A DNA stretch of 62,376 bases, taken from the NCBI GenBank assembly GCA_934680015.1, contig CAKUSP010000012.1:1-62376 (forward strand), written 5' to 3'. Both the position numbers and the translations under genes were made by a program. The notes below the pieces were generated by a model. The model was given only the letters and a program-made list of their open reading frames with translations, had not been told where the DNA came from and did no database searches. Below are positions 8,517 through 17,847 of the stretch, piece by piece (the stretch's first letter is position 1; each line of letters opens with the position of its first letter). Source of the DNA: an uncultured Bacteroidales bacterium (GTDB lineage Bacteria; Bacteroidota; Bacteroidia; Bacteroidales; UBA932).

Positions 8517-10592
8517 TTAATTAGAAATAACGACTTCCGTCTGTGTGTCCTTGGATATTTTGACTGAGTTCGCGCAGTTTTTGTTTATGATGACGCGAGT
8601 GAGTTTAGGGCAGTTGCTACAGTCGAGAACTTTCAAAACTGAACACTCGGAAAGGTCAAGCTCAGTGAATTGGCTATTAAATAAATAGGCTTTCTCAAGC
8701 TCTTTGCATCCTGAAAGATCGATACTCGTAAGCGAAGTCGATTGGCAGTAGAGGAGTCGTAATTTGCTGCACTCTTGCAAATTGATACTGGACAGGGGAT
8801 TGCTGTCACAAATAAGTTCAGATAGCATCGCATTGCTTGACAGGTCGAGTACACGGATGTCTTGACCCGGTATGGAGAGTTTTCGAAGAGAACGGAACAT
8901 TTCCAGTCCGTGAAGTGAGGATATTCCGCGATAGAGTGAGTTATCTATTAACATTTCCTCTACATTTTCCGCTTCTCTTATAGACACGAAGTCGTCATAG
9001 TTTTTGTCGAACATATCCGTAAGGAAACGGGCAAATTCGCTATCTTCGATTTTCGCTGAATACACGATAGAAGTTGATTCTGGTTTTTTGCTCCCGTTCT
9101 CGAGATTTGCATTTATGCCAATTATTCTCTGAGTTTCTACCATGTAGATGGTTTTTAGACTACTACATCCACTGCAGTCCAAACTTTCCAGTTTATCGTT
9201 TACGCAGATATCTAATTCGCCAAGTGAAGTACAGTTCCTTATGTCAAGTTTTTTAAGAAGTCGGTTATATCGCAGGTCGATTGTAGAAATGGAACTTTTG
9301 CAACAGATCAGTTCTTCTAACTCCGGAAGAAAATATAATTTGTCAGAATCAGTAAATACCCCCGGCACATTAAGACGTTTAAGATGATTGGCCCTCTTGA
9401 ATATATCGTTCAATCCGGAAATGTTAGTATTTTCAAGGTCTAATGATTCGATTAAGCAGTTTAATGGTAGTATCATGGAAGATAACGGATTGCCAGTTAC
9501 CTTTAAGTCTTTAATTAAGGAAAAATTGCTAACATTAAGAGTCTTGAGCTTATTATTCGAAACATCTATCGTTTCAAGCCCGGAGTGCGATGGGAATATG
9601 AGCGTATTAAGATAATTATTGCTTAAATCAAGTTCTTTTAGGCGTGTATTAGATGAAAGATTAAGGGTAGATAGCAGGTTATTCCTTAGGTCTAAGTACT
9701 CTAAATCTAAATAGGGCGACAGATCGAATTCTGATAATTTTCCACTATGCTCAGAACTCCCGAAAAGTTCTATTTTTGTTAGACCTGTACAGAATTCAAT
9801 CCCAGAGAAAGTTTTCACTTTATCGGTGCACCATTTGATTTCATGGATTGAGCGTGCTTCTTCGATGCTTATATATCCATCTTCATCGGTATCAGCTATG
9901 CCCAGTATGTATTCTGTAAATGCTTTATCTTTAAATGTTACTGGTATATAGAATGTTTGTTCGTTGCTATAGACGGTGCCCTTAGCATTAATCGCGTATG
10001 CTCTAAGGTAGTATGTTTTGCCAATTGTGAGTCCACTGATTTCTGTTGAGTGCGCTCCGTATTGGGCGCTGTCGATGGTCTTTGAAGTGGTTTCTATCGT
10101 GGGGTTCGGCTCCGTCCCCCAGCATACCCCACATACGATCAATTCTCCGCTGAAATTCTCGCTGACAGAATATTCGGTAACGATACGTTCCGAAGTCCTG
10201 TCCACGATAGGCTTGAGTTCTATTTGTGGAGACTGTTGCGGAATTTTCAGGTGTTTTACCGACGATGATAACTCATCCTTTCCATTGCTAATGAATGAAC
10301 TGAAATAATAATCTACATTGAAAGTCAAATTATTAAATCTCATTGTGAATATCCCGCCATTATAGTCTTTGCATATTATTTTCTCGAGGTTTTCTTCGTC
10401 TGTTCCGAATCTGAATCCGTACTCCTCGATTCTTTTATTACCGGAAATCTTGCAAGTAAGTATGACTTCATTATTTTCGATATTGGAACTGATAGAGTCA
10501 ATTCTCGGAGGACCGAACAGCGATGGCACTGGGTCTGAAATACATGAGGTAATGATAAATGTCAAAACTATCAGTAATATGGGCTTTTTCAT
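8517..10592 (-). CDS. leucine-rich-repeat lipoprotein with FN3-like and EF-hand-like elements
   Basis: A 691-residue lipoprotein. I place the start at ATG 10592 (MKKPILLIVLTFIITSC, lipobox Cys17); an in-frame TTG lies 6 bases upstream. Residues about 30-220 look like two beta-sandwich (FN3-like) modules common in Bacteroidetes surface proteins (GKTYYLRAYAINAKG). A perfect 12-residue EF-hand loop DTDEDGYISIEE follows near residue 234, then short LRRs (LEYLDLRNN, LKELDLSNN, LESLDCSGCSSL) to the C-terminus, interrupted by a degenerate second loop (DKNYDDFVSIRE). It probably displays an LRR binding surface on the outer membrane. The kinase gene ends 8 bases upstream, so the two are cotranscribed. 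Confidence 0.75.
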   Translation of the reverse strand: MKKPILLIVLTFIITSCISDPVPSLFGPPRIDSISSNIENNEVILTCKISGNKRIEEYGFRFGTDEENLEKIICKDYNGGIFTMRFNNLTFNVDYYFSSFISNGKDELSSSVKHLKIPQQSPQIELKPIVDRTSERIVTEYSVSENFSGELIVCGVCWGTEPNPTIETTSKTIDSAQYGAHSTEISGLTIGKTYYLRAYAINAKGTVYSNEQTFYIPVTFKDKAFTEYILGIADTDEDGYISIEEARSIHEIKWCTDKVKTFSGIEFCTGLTKIELFGSSEHSGKLSEFDLSPYLDLEYLDLRNNLLSTLNLSSNTRLKELDLSNNYLNTLIFPSHSGLETIDVSNNKLKTLNVSNFSLIKDLKVTGNPLSSMILPLNCLIESLDLENTNISGLNDIFKRANHLKRLNVPGVFTDSDKLYFLPELEELICCKSSISTIDLRYNRLLKKLDIRNCTSLGELDICVNDKLESLDCSGCSSLKTIYMVETQRIIGINANLENGSKKPESTSIVYSAKIEDSEFARFLTDMFDKNYDDFVSIREAENVEEMLIDNSLYRGISSLHGLEMFRSLRKLSIPGQDIRVLDLSSNAMLSELICDSNPLSSINLQECSKLRLLYCQSTSLTSIDLSGCKELEKAYLFNSQFTELDLSECSVLKVLDCSNCPKLTRVIINKNCANSVKISKDTQTEVVISN

Positions 10593-10600
10593 CTCCAAAG

Positions 10601-11509
10601 TTATTTACCTAATAATTCTTCATTTAATTCGCGCACCAAACCATCTATTTTCTGACGTTCAATCTTATGTGCGATATGAGGGCTGCAGAGCCCAAAGAGT
10701 ATTGCTATTGCAAGGGCGGCAGTCGAAATGATTATGGGCAATTGTCTGTAAAGTCGCTCTTTTTTGAAAATCAGTTGCTTAAGGCTGGCCACATTACTGA
10801 TTCTATTGTCAATTTCAGGAGCGGTGCACTTTGCGGCTATGCCTTTCCAAAAGTGACCGTTGTGTTTTAATGCCAATCTAATCTCGTCTATAACCTTACC
10901 TAATGCGTATATGTCGCTACACTGCTGTGGCGTTCTGCCCTTAATCTGCTCTGGAGCTGCATATTCCGGAGTTCCTGCTGCCAATTTTAATACTTCGTAT
11001 GAGTCGGTATCTGCAAATCCGAAGTCTATCAATTTAACATTATGTCCGTTATATGTCAGCATTATGTTCGATGGTTTCAGGTCGTGGTGGACAATTTGAG
11101 CATGGTGAAGTGCATCTATGGCATCACATAGTTCTAAAATTAGTTTTCTAGCAAGAGATGGAGTTATCTGATTTTTTAAAAGAACACTTGCCAATGTCTC
11201 TCCTTCTATCCATTCGCAGACTATGCATTGGCCTAAGCCATCGAACTGGCGGTAATCTATTGTTTTATTAATGTTTGGATGGTTTATAGAGGAGCCTATC
11301 TCATATTCTTTTTCTAAAAGTCTTGTGTATATGGGGTTGCCTAAAAACTCCGGTTTTAGTGATTTTAGGCAGACCGTCTTTCCTTCCATGGTAGTTTTCC
11401 ATATTAAAGCATATCCATTTGCTGAGGTATATACCAATTCCGGTTTCGAGGCCTCGTGATTTTCGAAATCGTTATTAGTGACACTGAATATGACCGAACT
11501 TGTATTCAT
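10601..11509 (-). CDS. membrane-anchored Hanks-type Ser/Thr protein kinase
   Basis: A 302-residue kinase with cytoplasmic catalytic domain and one C-terminal membrane helix (LPIIISTAALAIAILFGL, about residues 257-275), leaving only about 27 residues outside. Catalytic features are present: the ATP-anchoring Lys in VCLKSLKP, the helix-C Glu region EKEYEIG, the catalytic loop VHHDLKPSNIML, the metal-binding DFG (LIDFGFAD) and the activation-segment end GTPEYAAPEQ. The Arg of the usual HRD motif is His, so it is a non-RD kinase, and the glycine-rich loop (SANGYALIW) is degenerate. It lacks PASTA or other sensor domains. Its partner LRR lipoprotein follows 8 bases downstream, and an envelope operon diverges from it. 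Confidence 0.9.
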   Translation of the reverse strand: MNTSSVIFSVTNNDFENHEASKPELVYTSANGYALIWKTTMEGKTVCLKSLKPEFLGNPIYTRLLEKEYEIGSSINHPNINKTIDYRQFDGLGQCIVCEWIEGETLASVLLKNQITPSLARKLILELCDAIDALHHAQIVHHDLKPSNIMLTYNGHNVKLIDFGFADTDSYEVLKLAAGTPEYAAPEQIKGRTPQQCSDIYALGKVIDEIRLALKHNGHFWKGIAAKCTAPEIDNRISNVASLKQLIFKKERLYRQLPIIISTAALAIAILFGLCSPHIAHKIERQKIDGLVRELNEELLGK

Positions 11510-11663
11510 CCTGATTGCAAAGTAAATACAAATTTCTTAATTTTACATCCCATTCGTGGATTTCGTGTATTGTACAAGATCCAAATTCATAATTGAGTAC
11601 GATTTGCAGGAAGAAATTTGTACGGATGTAAAGATTTTGTGGATTAATAACATTATAACTCTA

Positions 11664-12221
11664 ATGAGTTTTTTCAAATATTTGCTGCTTATTTCTGGTT
11701 GCATGGTACTTTTGGGTGGTTCTAAAAAACCGGATGCCATTAAAGAGTATCAATATGCTGAGCCTTGCATGAATGGGTATTTTCTTGTAATGAAAGACTC
11801 TCGCTATGGAATTGTTTCTTCGGATGGAAAGGAGGTAATCCCATCTAAATATGAGGTTGTTTATTTTCTGGCCGAAGATATAGTGGCTGTGCACTTGGAC
11901 CTCTGTTGGTATTTTTTTGAAATTGGTGGAAAACTAATTGGACAGGAATACGGGCCAAGTGATAAAGATGTGGAAGTGCTGATGTCGGATGTGCATAGTA
12001 TTCAGCTGGATAATATGAAATCGTGGGAGGGAATAGTCGAAGGATTCGAGCGCTTTTGTGAGCGGTGCGCTTTTGAAGAAGCATCTTTTACTACGATGGC
12101 CATGTCGTGTGATAGTCTTCGTTTTGTGATATCGCAAGCAGAAGGACAGATGAGTGAAGTGCAGCGCCGAAGAATACAGCAGGCTTATAATGCCTATCTT
12201 GAGAGGAGACGTGACTTATGA
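11664..12221 (+). CDS. WG-repeat-containing exported protein
   Basis: A 185-residue protein. ATG 11664 is preferred because a hydrophobic signal follows immediately (SFFKYLLLISGCMVLLGG); ISGC could be a lipobox at Cys13. The middle has one WG/KWG beta repeat (RYGIVSSDGKEVIPSKYEVV) and perhaps a degenerate second (CWYFFEIGGKLIG). The rest is helical and ends in a charged tail (VQRRRIQQAYNAYLERRRDL). The stop overlaps the next start as ATGA, so it is translationally coupled to the 599-residue protein. It probably sits in the periplasm or on a membrane; function unknown. It diverges from the kinase gene with about 155 bases between them. Confidence 0.65.
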   Translation: MSFFKYLLLISGCMVLLGGSKKPDAIKEYQYAEPCMNGYFLVMKDSRYGIVSSDGKEVIPSKYEVVYFLAEDIVAVHLDLCWYFFEIGGKLIGQEYGPSDKDVEVLMSDVHSIQLDNMKSWEGIVEGFERFCERCAFEEASFTTMAMSCDSLRFVISQAEGQMSEVQRRRIQQAYNAYLERRRDL

Positions 12222-14017
12222 GAAAAATTCATAAGAAATTGCTATTCTTTTACTTGGCCACGATCGTACTGCTTTTCCATACTACGGGGTTGAATGCTCA
12301 AAAATTTTCTGATATTAAAGGAGATGCGTCGTTTATTTGGGGCGAAGGTGCTGCAAAGGATACTCACACATCGGATAGTCTTGCTTTAGATGCTCTTTTG
12401 AACAAAATAGCTTTAACTATAGATCTTCCTTATGATCTTGATGTGAAGGAGGCTTTAATGAATACATACAGAGAAGATGTCTTTAGTTGCTCTGAATTCA
12501 GCGTTGTAAGCAGGAGAGGAGAAGTGAGTGTCCTTCGTTATATCGGCCAATCTTCCCTCGACTCTGTATTTGAAAAGAGAAGGGAGAGAATCGCTGAAAT
12601 GAAGTCTGTTGCTAGCGCTGCTGAGGAAAAATTGCAGATGGATGTGGCTTTGCGATATTTTTCATGGGCTGCAGTATTGATGCAATCCATACCTGGATTT
12701 AAAACTGAAGACCTAGCGGAATTGCGCTCGAAGCGGATTAGCATTTTAGATGGGATGAATGTAGCTTTTGCAAGGCAGAATATAGCGGACAAGAATGTGG
12801 TTGAACTCACTTTTACTTATAAAGGTGAGCCAGTTAGAAATATAGACTATCGATTTTTTAACGGCAAACAGTGGTCTGGGATTATGTCTGCAAAGGATGG
12901 TATGGGCTTCATCGAAGTCAATCCGGATTCTAGAATCGAGGACTACCGCATTCTTTACGAATCGGACCCTTCTTCTATGCGTCATATTTATCGGGAAGTT
13001 AAGGCAGTAGAGAGGGCATTTGCCGAAAATAAAGTAACAAAAGAAAGAGAGTCTGTAGCTAAAAATAAGAATGTGATAGATGCTTCATCCGTTCAAAGCA
13101 TAGATATGGAGGAGGTGAAAAACAAGGTTTTGGATGTAATGTCCCAGTCTAAGTTCAAATCATCTTCCGATTCTGTGTCTTTAGTGCATTTGACTCCTAC
13201 TTTGTTTACATCTAAACAAAAAGAGTCGGTCGCTAAAATATGTGATGCCATTACGACAAGGGAATATGAGTCGGTGCGCTCGCTTTTTACAAAAAATGGC
13301 TACGATGTCTTCCTTCGTTTAGTCGCATATGGTCATGCACGCGTTCTTTCTTATGGTGAATTGAATTTTTATTCTTTAGAGGGAGAAACCTATTGTCGTA
13401 GTGTTCCGATGGTGTTTTCTTTTAGCGGTAATATGAGACAATTCGTTGAGGATATAGTCTTTGTTTTCGATGAAGACGGGCTTGTCTCCGATCTCACATT
13501 TTCTTTAGGGAAAGCCGCTACATCAGATATTTGTTCGCATGAAGGTTGGAGTGAGGAGGCAAGACTTATTCTAGTGTCATTTCTGGAAAATTATAAGACA
13601 GCATACGCCCTTAATCGACTCGATTACATCAGTTCCATCTTCGATGATGATGCGTTGATTATCACGGGACGCGTACTCAAGAAGACAGGCATTAAAGGGG
13701 AATGGAATGATAATGAATATGTCCGGTTTACAAGGCAGAATAAAGATACTTACATTCGTAATCTTGCACGAGTCTTTGCCAGTCAGGAATATATCAATAT
13801 ACAGTTTTCCGATTGTGAGGTTATAAAACTTGGCAAGGGAGAACAACTGTTCGGAATTAAGATAAGACAAGAGTATTTTTCTACTACATATTCAGATGTG
13901 GGCTACCTTTTTATACTTGTAGATGTATCTGATTATAAATCTCCTGTTATTCATGTGCGGACTTGGCAAGATTCTCCGGACAAGAATTTCGGAATAATCG
14001 GGCCATATCATTTTTAG
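12218..14017 (+). CDS. exported protein of unknown function (LPP20-like N-terminal region)
   Basis: A 599-residue protein with a clear signal peptide (TTGLNA, cleavage about residue 27). The N-terminal 120 residues (GDASFIWGEGAAKDTHTSDS, then LALDALLNKIALTI) resemble the LPP20/SLB-type module found in Bacteroidetes envelope proteins, in which the exported protein is named for its GEG-A pattern; the remaining regions, about 130-260 and 300-599, are not recognised. The second half has two similar blocks beginning around residues 330 and 450 (both with a helix followed by beta strands), suggesting an internal duplication of a scaffold-like fold. It is the middle gene of a three-gene operon with the WG-repeat and barrel proteins. 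Periplasmic or outer-membrane-attached location is inferred. Confidence 0.55.
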   Translation: MRKIHKKLLFFYLATIVLLFHTTGLNAQKFSDIKGDASFIWGEGAAKDTHTSDSLALDALLNKIALTIDLPYDLDVKEALMNTYREDVFSCSEFSVVSRRGEVSVLRYIGQSSLDSVFEKRRERIAEMKSVASAAEEKLQMDVALRYFSWAAVLMQSIPGFKTEDLAELRSKRISILDGMNVAFARQNIADKNVVELTFTYKGEPVRNIDYRFFNGKQWSGIMSAKDGMGFIEVNPDSRIEDYRILYESDPSSMRHIYREVKAVERAFAENKVTKERESVAKNKNVIDASSVQSIDMEEVKNKVLDVMSQSKFKSSSDSVSLVHLTPTLFTSKQKESVAKICDAITTREYESVRSLFTKNGYDVFLRLVAYGHARVLSYGELNFYSLEGETYCRSVPMVFSFSGNMRQFVEDIVFVFDEDGLVSDLTFSLGKAATSDICSHEGWSEEARLILVSFLENYKTAYALNRLDYISSIFDDDALIITGRVLKKTGIKGEWNDNEYVRFTRQNKDTYIRNLARVFASQEYINIQFSDCEVIKLGKGEQLFGIKIRQEYFSTTYSDVGYLFILVDVSDYKSPVIHVRTWQDSPDKNFGIIGPYHF

Positions 14018-14024
14018 ATGCCTT

Positions 14025-14999
14025 ATGGTAAAGCAATTACAGGAAGTATTTCGTGGAAGAGGTTTTCTGATATTGGCACTATCGGCGCTTTCAGTTCTCT
14101 GTGCAGGCACTGAATTAGATGCCCAGACTATACTCGGCAGCGAATTTTCGGTGCAGTCGTTCCGGCGGTTGGACTGGGACCTTGATGCGAGAAGTAATCA
14201 TCCTGTTTGTGATCAAAATGGAAAGAAAGCAGCCATTATAAAGGTGATTACATCTGCAGATGACTTGGATTTCGATGTGGGTGTGATGGGTGTTGTAGAC
14301 GTAAAACAGGAAGTGGGGGAGATATGGGTTTATGTCCCGGAAAAGGTGCGGAAGATAACCATAAGACATAGGGATTTCGGAGTCATTAGAGATTATGTTT
14401 TTCCTGAACATATAGAGTCTGCTGTGGTTTATGAGATGGTGTTGAGAACTCCTCCCATCTTGGAAAAGGAGATTATCGTAAGGGATTCGATAGTTTATGT
14501 TCAGGATTCGCTTTATTCCGGCAGGCTTCGACCAGACCCGATAGGCATTGTCGTGTCTGGCATCTTCTCTTTACCTAACCATTCTGCGGGTCTTATGTTA
14601 GGCTGGGAAAAACATCGATTGGGCATGTATTTAAAAGCAGTTTCTAATTTCGAAAGTGACAGTTTTACTTATGATTGTCTTTCAGACGGTACTGCTTCTT
14701 ACGGGCCAATCTGGACTACGGGAAAGTCGCGTATATCGCAATTAAGCCTTACAGGAGGGCTTGTGTACAGAATTTTTGATTGGCTCGATGCTTATGCCGG
14801 ACTTGGATATGGAAAACGAACTTTACTATGGGAAGATACATCGTCACGCTGGGTTCGTGTAAGTGATTTCAGTACAGAAGGATTGGCATTAGATACGGGG
14901 GTTCAGTTTCGGCTTGGCCGCCTTCGCTTATCTACAGGTATTTCCACTATAGATTTTCGCACATGTGATGTTGAAGTGGGCGTGGGTCTGTGTTTTTAA
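14025..14999 (+). CDS. outer-membrane beta-barrel protein with PEGA-like N-terminal domain
   Basis: A 324-residue exported protein (signal peptide ending near ELDAQ, residue 34). Residues about 40-145 are a beta-sandwich resembling the PEGA-type surface modules often found between a membrane and a barrel (GEIWVYVPEKVRKITIRH). From about 170 on, alternating hydrophobic strands with glycine turns (GLMLGWEKHRLGMYLKAV, LTGGLVYRIFDWLDAYAGLG) end in the aromatic VEVGVGLCF, typical of an eight-strand or similar outer-membrane barrel. It follows the 599-residue gene by 7 bases. As last gene of the operon it may anchor the periplasmic partners to the outer membrane. Confidence 0.65.
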   Translation: MVKQLQEVFRGRGFLILALSALSVLCAGTELDAQTILGSEFSVQSFRRLDWDLDARSNHPVCDQNGKKAAIIKVITSADDLDFDVGVMGVVDVKQEVGEIWVYVPEKVRKITIRHRDFGVIRDYVFPEHIESAVVYEMVLRTPPILEKEIIVRDSIVYVQDSLYSGRLRPDPIGIVVSGIFSLPNHSAGLMLGWEKHRLGMYLKAVSNFESDSFTYDCLSDGTASYGPIWTTGKSRISQLSLTGGLVYRIFDWLDAYAGLGYGKRTLLWEDTSSRWVRVSDFSTEGLALDTGVQFRLGRLRLSTGISTIDFRTCDVEVGVGLCF

Positions 15000-15189
15000 G
15001 TATCATTTAGCATTGTATAAAAATGACAATACTTTAGATATTTTCCCCGGGTGCATTATGTGGAGCTTAGGGAAATCGTGGAAATTTTGGCTTAGTCTCA
15101 GTACGACATCAAAATACTACAAATACTGAGAACCTCGGAGAACATCTTTCTGTGGGCAAGGGTGAATGGCGCCTTAATTGGGCTCGATA

Positions 15190-15657
15190 CTATAATACTA
15201 TCTCATCTTCGGCATATAAATACGGGAAGAGTGCTTGAGAGTATTCAAAATAGTCTGATTCATCGAAAAACCTCTTAAGTTCTTTTTCGGCGTTTTCCTT
15301 AGAATCCGAAGCATGAACAATGTTTTCCTGGTGACTCATGCAGTAGTCTCCACGGATTGTTCCTAATAAAGCTTTCCTTCCGGAAGTACTGCCCGTCATT
15401 TCTCTCACCACTTCCACTGCATCTATTCCTTCCAGTGCCACTAAAATCACTGGAGAGGCCATCATAGAAGACTCAATAATGTGGTAAAAAGGCTTTTGTA
15501 CTAGGTGAGAATAGTGTTCTGCACACTTTTCTTTTGTGAATTGGTACATCTTGAGAGCTACAATCTTAAGGCCTTTTCTCTCAAAACGTGACAACACTTC
15601 GCCTACAAGCCCACGCTGAAGTGCACAGGGTTTAATGATTACAAGCGTTTTTTCCAT
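15190..15657 (-). CDS. ndk: nucleoside diphosphate kinase
   Basis: A 155-residue cytoplasmic enzyme that moves the gamma phosphate from ATP to other nucleoside diphosphates through a phosphohistidine. Seen are the N-terminal strand TLVIIKPCALQRGLVGE, the nucleotide-binding GSTSGRKALLGTIRGDY, and the catalytic His in ENIVHASDS. The residue after the His is Ala rather than Gly, which I regard as usual for Bacteroidales. It follows the yqeY-type gene by 6 bases on the same strand and is likely cotranscribed from the promoter near 16139. Confidence 0.95.
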   Translation of the reverse strand: MEKTLVIIKPCALQRGLVGEVLSRFERKGLKIVALKMYQFTKEKCAEHYSHLVQKPFYHIIESSMMASPVILVALEGIDAVEVVREMTGSTSGRKALLGTIRGDYCMSHQENIVHASDSKENAEKELKRFFDESDYFEYSQALFPYLYAEDEIVL

Positions 15658-15663
15658 TCTAAT

Positions 15664-16116
15664 CTATTGAGCAAGAAGCTTTTTAACTATCATTGAGATC
15701 GTTTTTCCTTCGGCCAATCCTGCCAATTGCTTGGTTGCGACACCCATAACTTTTCCCATATCTGATGGCTTTGAGGCGCCTGTTTGAGCGATGATTTCGT
15801 GGATTCTTGCTTCGACTTCAGCTTCACTTAACTGAGTTGGGAGATAAGTCTCCAGCACTTTTGCTTCTGCCAATTCGTTTTCTGCCAATTCTTCTCTTCC
15901 GGCGGCTTTGTATTGCTGGGCAGACTCGTTTCTTTGCTTTGCAAGCTTTTGTATTAGTTTGATGATGTCAGAGTCAGTTAGTTCTTTGCTGCCACCTTCT
16001 GAAGTTTTTGCCAATAGAATTGCCGATTTTATGGAGCGTACTGCGTTAAGACGGACTGTGTCCTTTTCTTTCATTGCAGCCATGATGTCTTTTTGAATCT
16101 GTGTTTCGAGTGCCAT
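15664..16116 (-). CDS. GatB/YqeY domain protein
   Basis: A 150-residue cytoplasmic protein of the YqeY family, which shares the tRNA-binding helical tail of GatB, the amidotransferase subunit. Markers are LETQIQKDIMAAMKEKDTVR, LNAVRSIKSAIL, the acid-rich KVLETYLPTQLSEAEVE and SDMGKVMGVATKQLAG. The family binds tRNA and its role is not settled. Length is normal for the family. It heads an operon with ndk and has a TATATTTG box 23 bases upstream of its start. Confidence 0.9.
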   Translation of the reverse strand: MALETQIQKDIMAAMKEKDTVRLNAVRSIKSAILLAKTSEGGSKELTDSDIIKLIQKLAKQRNESAQQYKAAGREELAENELAEAKVLETYLPTQLSEAEVEARIHEIIAQTGASKPSDMGKVMGVATKQLAGLAEGKTISMIVKKLLAQ

Positions 16117-16138
16117 ATCTAATTGTTTTTAATCTGCG

Positions 16139-16146
16139 CAAATATA
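16139..16146 (-). promoter_or_regulatory. -7 promoter box for yqeY-ndk
   Basis: On the minus strand the sequence reads TATATTTG, a perfect Bacteroides -7 box (TAnnTTTG), followed by GC and the yqeY start 23 bases on. No TTTG is visible at the usual 19-base spacing, so only the -7 element supports it. Confidence 0.45.
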
Positions 16147-16164
16147 CTTAGAAACGTAAAAAAA

Positions 16165-16395
16165 TTACACTTGTCTTTTATTTTTCTTGATCATTTTCAC
16201 TGCTATTTCCACTATGATAACGACTAAACAGAATCCGTTGCTAGCGATAAGTGGTGTGTTATGGCTCAATATTCCATTAATTAGCCAGCATAAGTTTCCT
16301 ACACTGACTAGGTATTTTACCGCATCTGGATGCTTGGCAAGCATTCCAGCGCCTCTAAAGATGGTGGCTATCCAGCCGATAATGTCTGCTATCAT
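16165..16395 (-). CDS. small membrane protein, SemiSWEET/CBU_0592-like
   Basis: A 76-residue protein made almost entirely of hydrophobic helices (about residues 3-18, 28-45 and 48-68) with a positively charged tail KMIKKNKRQV, so the C-terminus probably faces the cytoplasm. The pattern IIGWIATIF, then a helix pair with LCWLINGI and NGFCLVVII, resembles the short three-helix half-transporters (SemiSWEET, CBU_0592 or YgjV-like), but I could not confirm it. It sits 26 bases downstream of the DUF389 transporter gene on the same strand and may be cotranscribed with it. Confidence 0.55.
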   Translation of the reverse strand: MIADIIGWIATIFRGAGMLAKHPDAVKYLVSVGNLCWLINGILSHNTPLIASNGFCLVVIIVEIAVKMIKKNKRQV

Positions 16396-16421
16396 ATATA
16401 CGATTTTATGGGATTACTAGT

Positions 16422-17759
16422 CTATTGCTGAAGAACTATTACTTCTTCAGTGTCAAGTCTTACTCGTAGCCAATCGGTCAACGTTTTTACTTCATTTTCG
16501 TTTAAAGCTTGACTGGTTTTTACAATTACTATAACGGCTTCCTTGCTCTCTCCTGTAGATGGATCGACATCGTCCCCTCGGCTTAATATGACATCGGTTA
16601 CGTCTTTGTATTGAGCACATATTTCCAATGTTAACAGTTTAGAAGGTAATTCTTTTTTGCGGTATTCCTTTACGACGTTACGAAGTGAATCGACTTCTCT
16701 ATTTAACTCGGTAATAGTCTGTGTGTTATGTTCGTATATACCTTTCATTAAATCCGCATCTAGTCCAGACCCGGCTTTTATCGCGGCATCTTCTTTTATA
16801 AAAACTTGATTTCGACTTATCCCTAAATTTTCGGCAGAGGCGTAAATCCTATCCCTTTCCGATGTTTCAAGTTGTTCACCAGCAACGAATAGGTCTACAG
16901 TAGGTATTTTAGTGTTATGATGAATAGTGTAATTAAAAATGTAACTCTTTCCTAGTACTTTATTATTTTCTACCAGGGTGCTGACATTCCTGTCGAAGTT
17001 GCTTTGCTTGACGATGTTTATAGCAGAAAGAATGGAAGGAATGATTATAAGAAGCATAGTGACACCGATGATTTTCTTTGTCTTTTTACTTCTTACCTCA
17101 TCGGTTGTAGCTACTTCTGGAAAGCGTAAATACTTTATAACTATAAAAGTAGAAAGTGCTATAAAGATGCTGTTAATGATAAATAAATAAAGAGCACCTA
17201 CCACAAAGGACCAGTTCCAATTAGCAAGCCCATATCCTACCGTGCACAAAGGCGGCATAAGGGCTGTGGCTATGGCAACGCCAGAAAGAACAGTACCTTT
17301 TTCTTTTCTTGTATTTTCCAACATGCCAGCGACTCCGCCGAAGAGTGCGATTAGTACATCATAGATGGTGGGGTTTGTCCTGGCCAATAATTCCGTTTTT
17401 TGTGCGGGATCGAAAGGGGAGAGTATGAAATAGATGGTGCTTGCTATAATGCTTATCCCTACCATTATAGCGAAATTTTTTAAAGCTTCTTTAAGCAGCG
17501 GAAGATCGTTTGTACCTAGTCCAAGCCCTAAGCCTAAAATCGGCCCCATCAGCGGGGATATAAGCATGGCACCTATGATTACTGGAATGGAATTCAAATT
17601 CAGCCCTATAGAAGCGATAATAATGGCGCAAGCCAATATGAATACATTCTGCCCTTTAAAGTGTATGCCTTTTTTTATGGAGGCAATGGCTGAGTTTATA
17701 TCTATCTGGTCGTTCATATTGACCAGGTCTTTGAGCTGTTGAAATAACTGTATTTTCAT
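16422..17759 (-). CDS. DUF389 family integral membrane protein
   Basis: A 445-residue inner-membrane protein. The conserved DUF389 (TIGR00341-type) core spans about residues 35-235 with six or seven helices: LNSIPVIIGAMLISPLMGP, GLGLGTNDLPLL, IALFGGVAGMLENTRKEKG and SGVAIATALMPPLCTVGYGL. A further helix follows around 235-265, and the C-terminal 170 residues form a soluble domain (VDLFVAGEQLETSERDRIY; VIVIVKTSQALNENE). Relatives are thought to be transporters, with substrate unknown. The gene is transcribed away from the EF-hand membrane protein gene, and a minus-strand TATATTTG box lies about 90 bases upstream. Confidence 0.9.
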   Translation of the reverse strand: MKIQLFQQLKDLVNMNDQIDINSAIASIKKGIHFKGQNVFILACAIIIASIGLNLNSIPVIIGAMLISPLMGPILGLGLGLGTNDLPLLKEALKNFAIMVGISIIASTIYFILSPFDPAQKTELLARTNPTIYDVLIALFGGVAGMLENTRKEKGTVLSGVAIATALMPPLCTVGYGLANWNWSFVVGALYLFIINSIFIALSTFIVIKYLRFPEVATTDEVRSKKTKKIIGVTMLLIIIPSILSAINIVKQSNFDRNVSTLVENNKVLGKSYIFNYTIHHNTKIPTVDLFVAGEQLETSERDRIYASAENLGISRNQVFIKEDAAIKAGSGLDADLMKGIYEHNTQTITELNREVDSLRNVVKEYRKKELPSKLLTLEICAQYKDVTDVILSRGDDVDPSTGESKEAVIVIVKTSQALNENEVKTLTDWLRVRLDTEEVIVLQQ

Positions 17760-17847
17760 GTGCTATAATAAAATATGATTATCAATTCTTGCTCTTAATG
17801 GTAAAACTGACATGAAACTAAGAAGCCTTTACTGATTCACATCAGTG

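Noticed and set aside
15000..15189. Possible small gene between the barrel gene and ndk.
   Set aside because: No frame of useful length with a start codon was found; only a 190-base spacer without clear signals.
15190..15657. Ala instead of Gly after the catalytic His of Ndk (VHASDS).
   Set aside because: From what I know of Bacteroidales Ndk sequences this substitution is usual, so it is not a defect.
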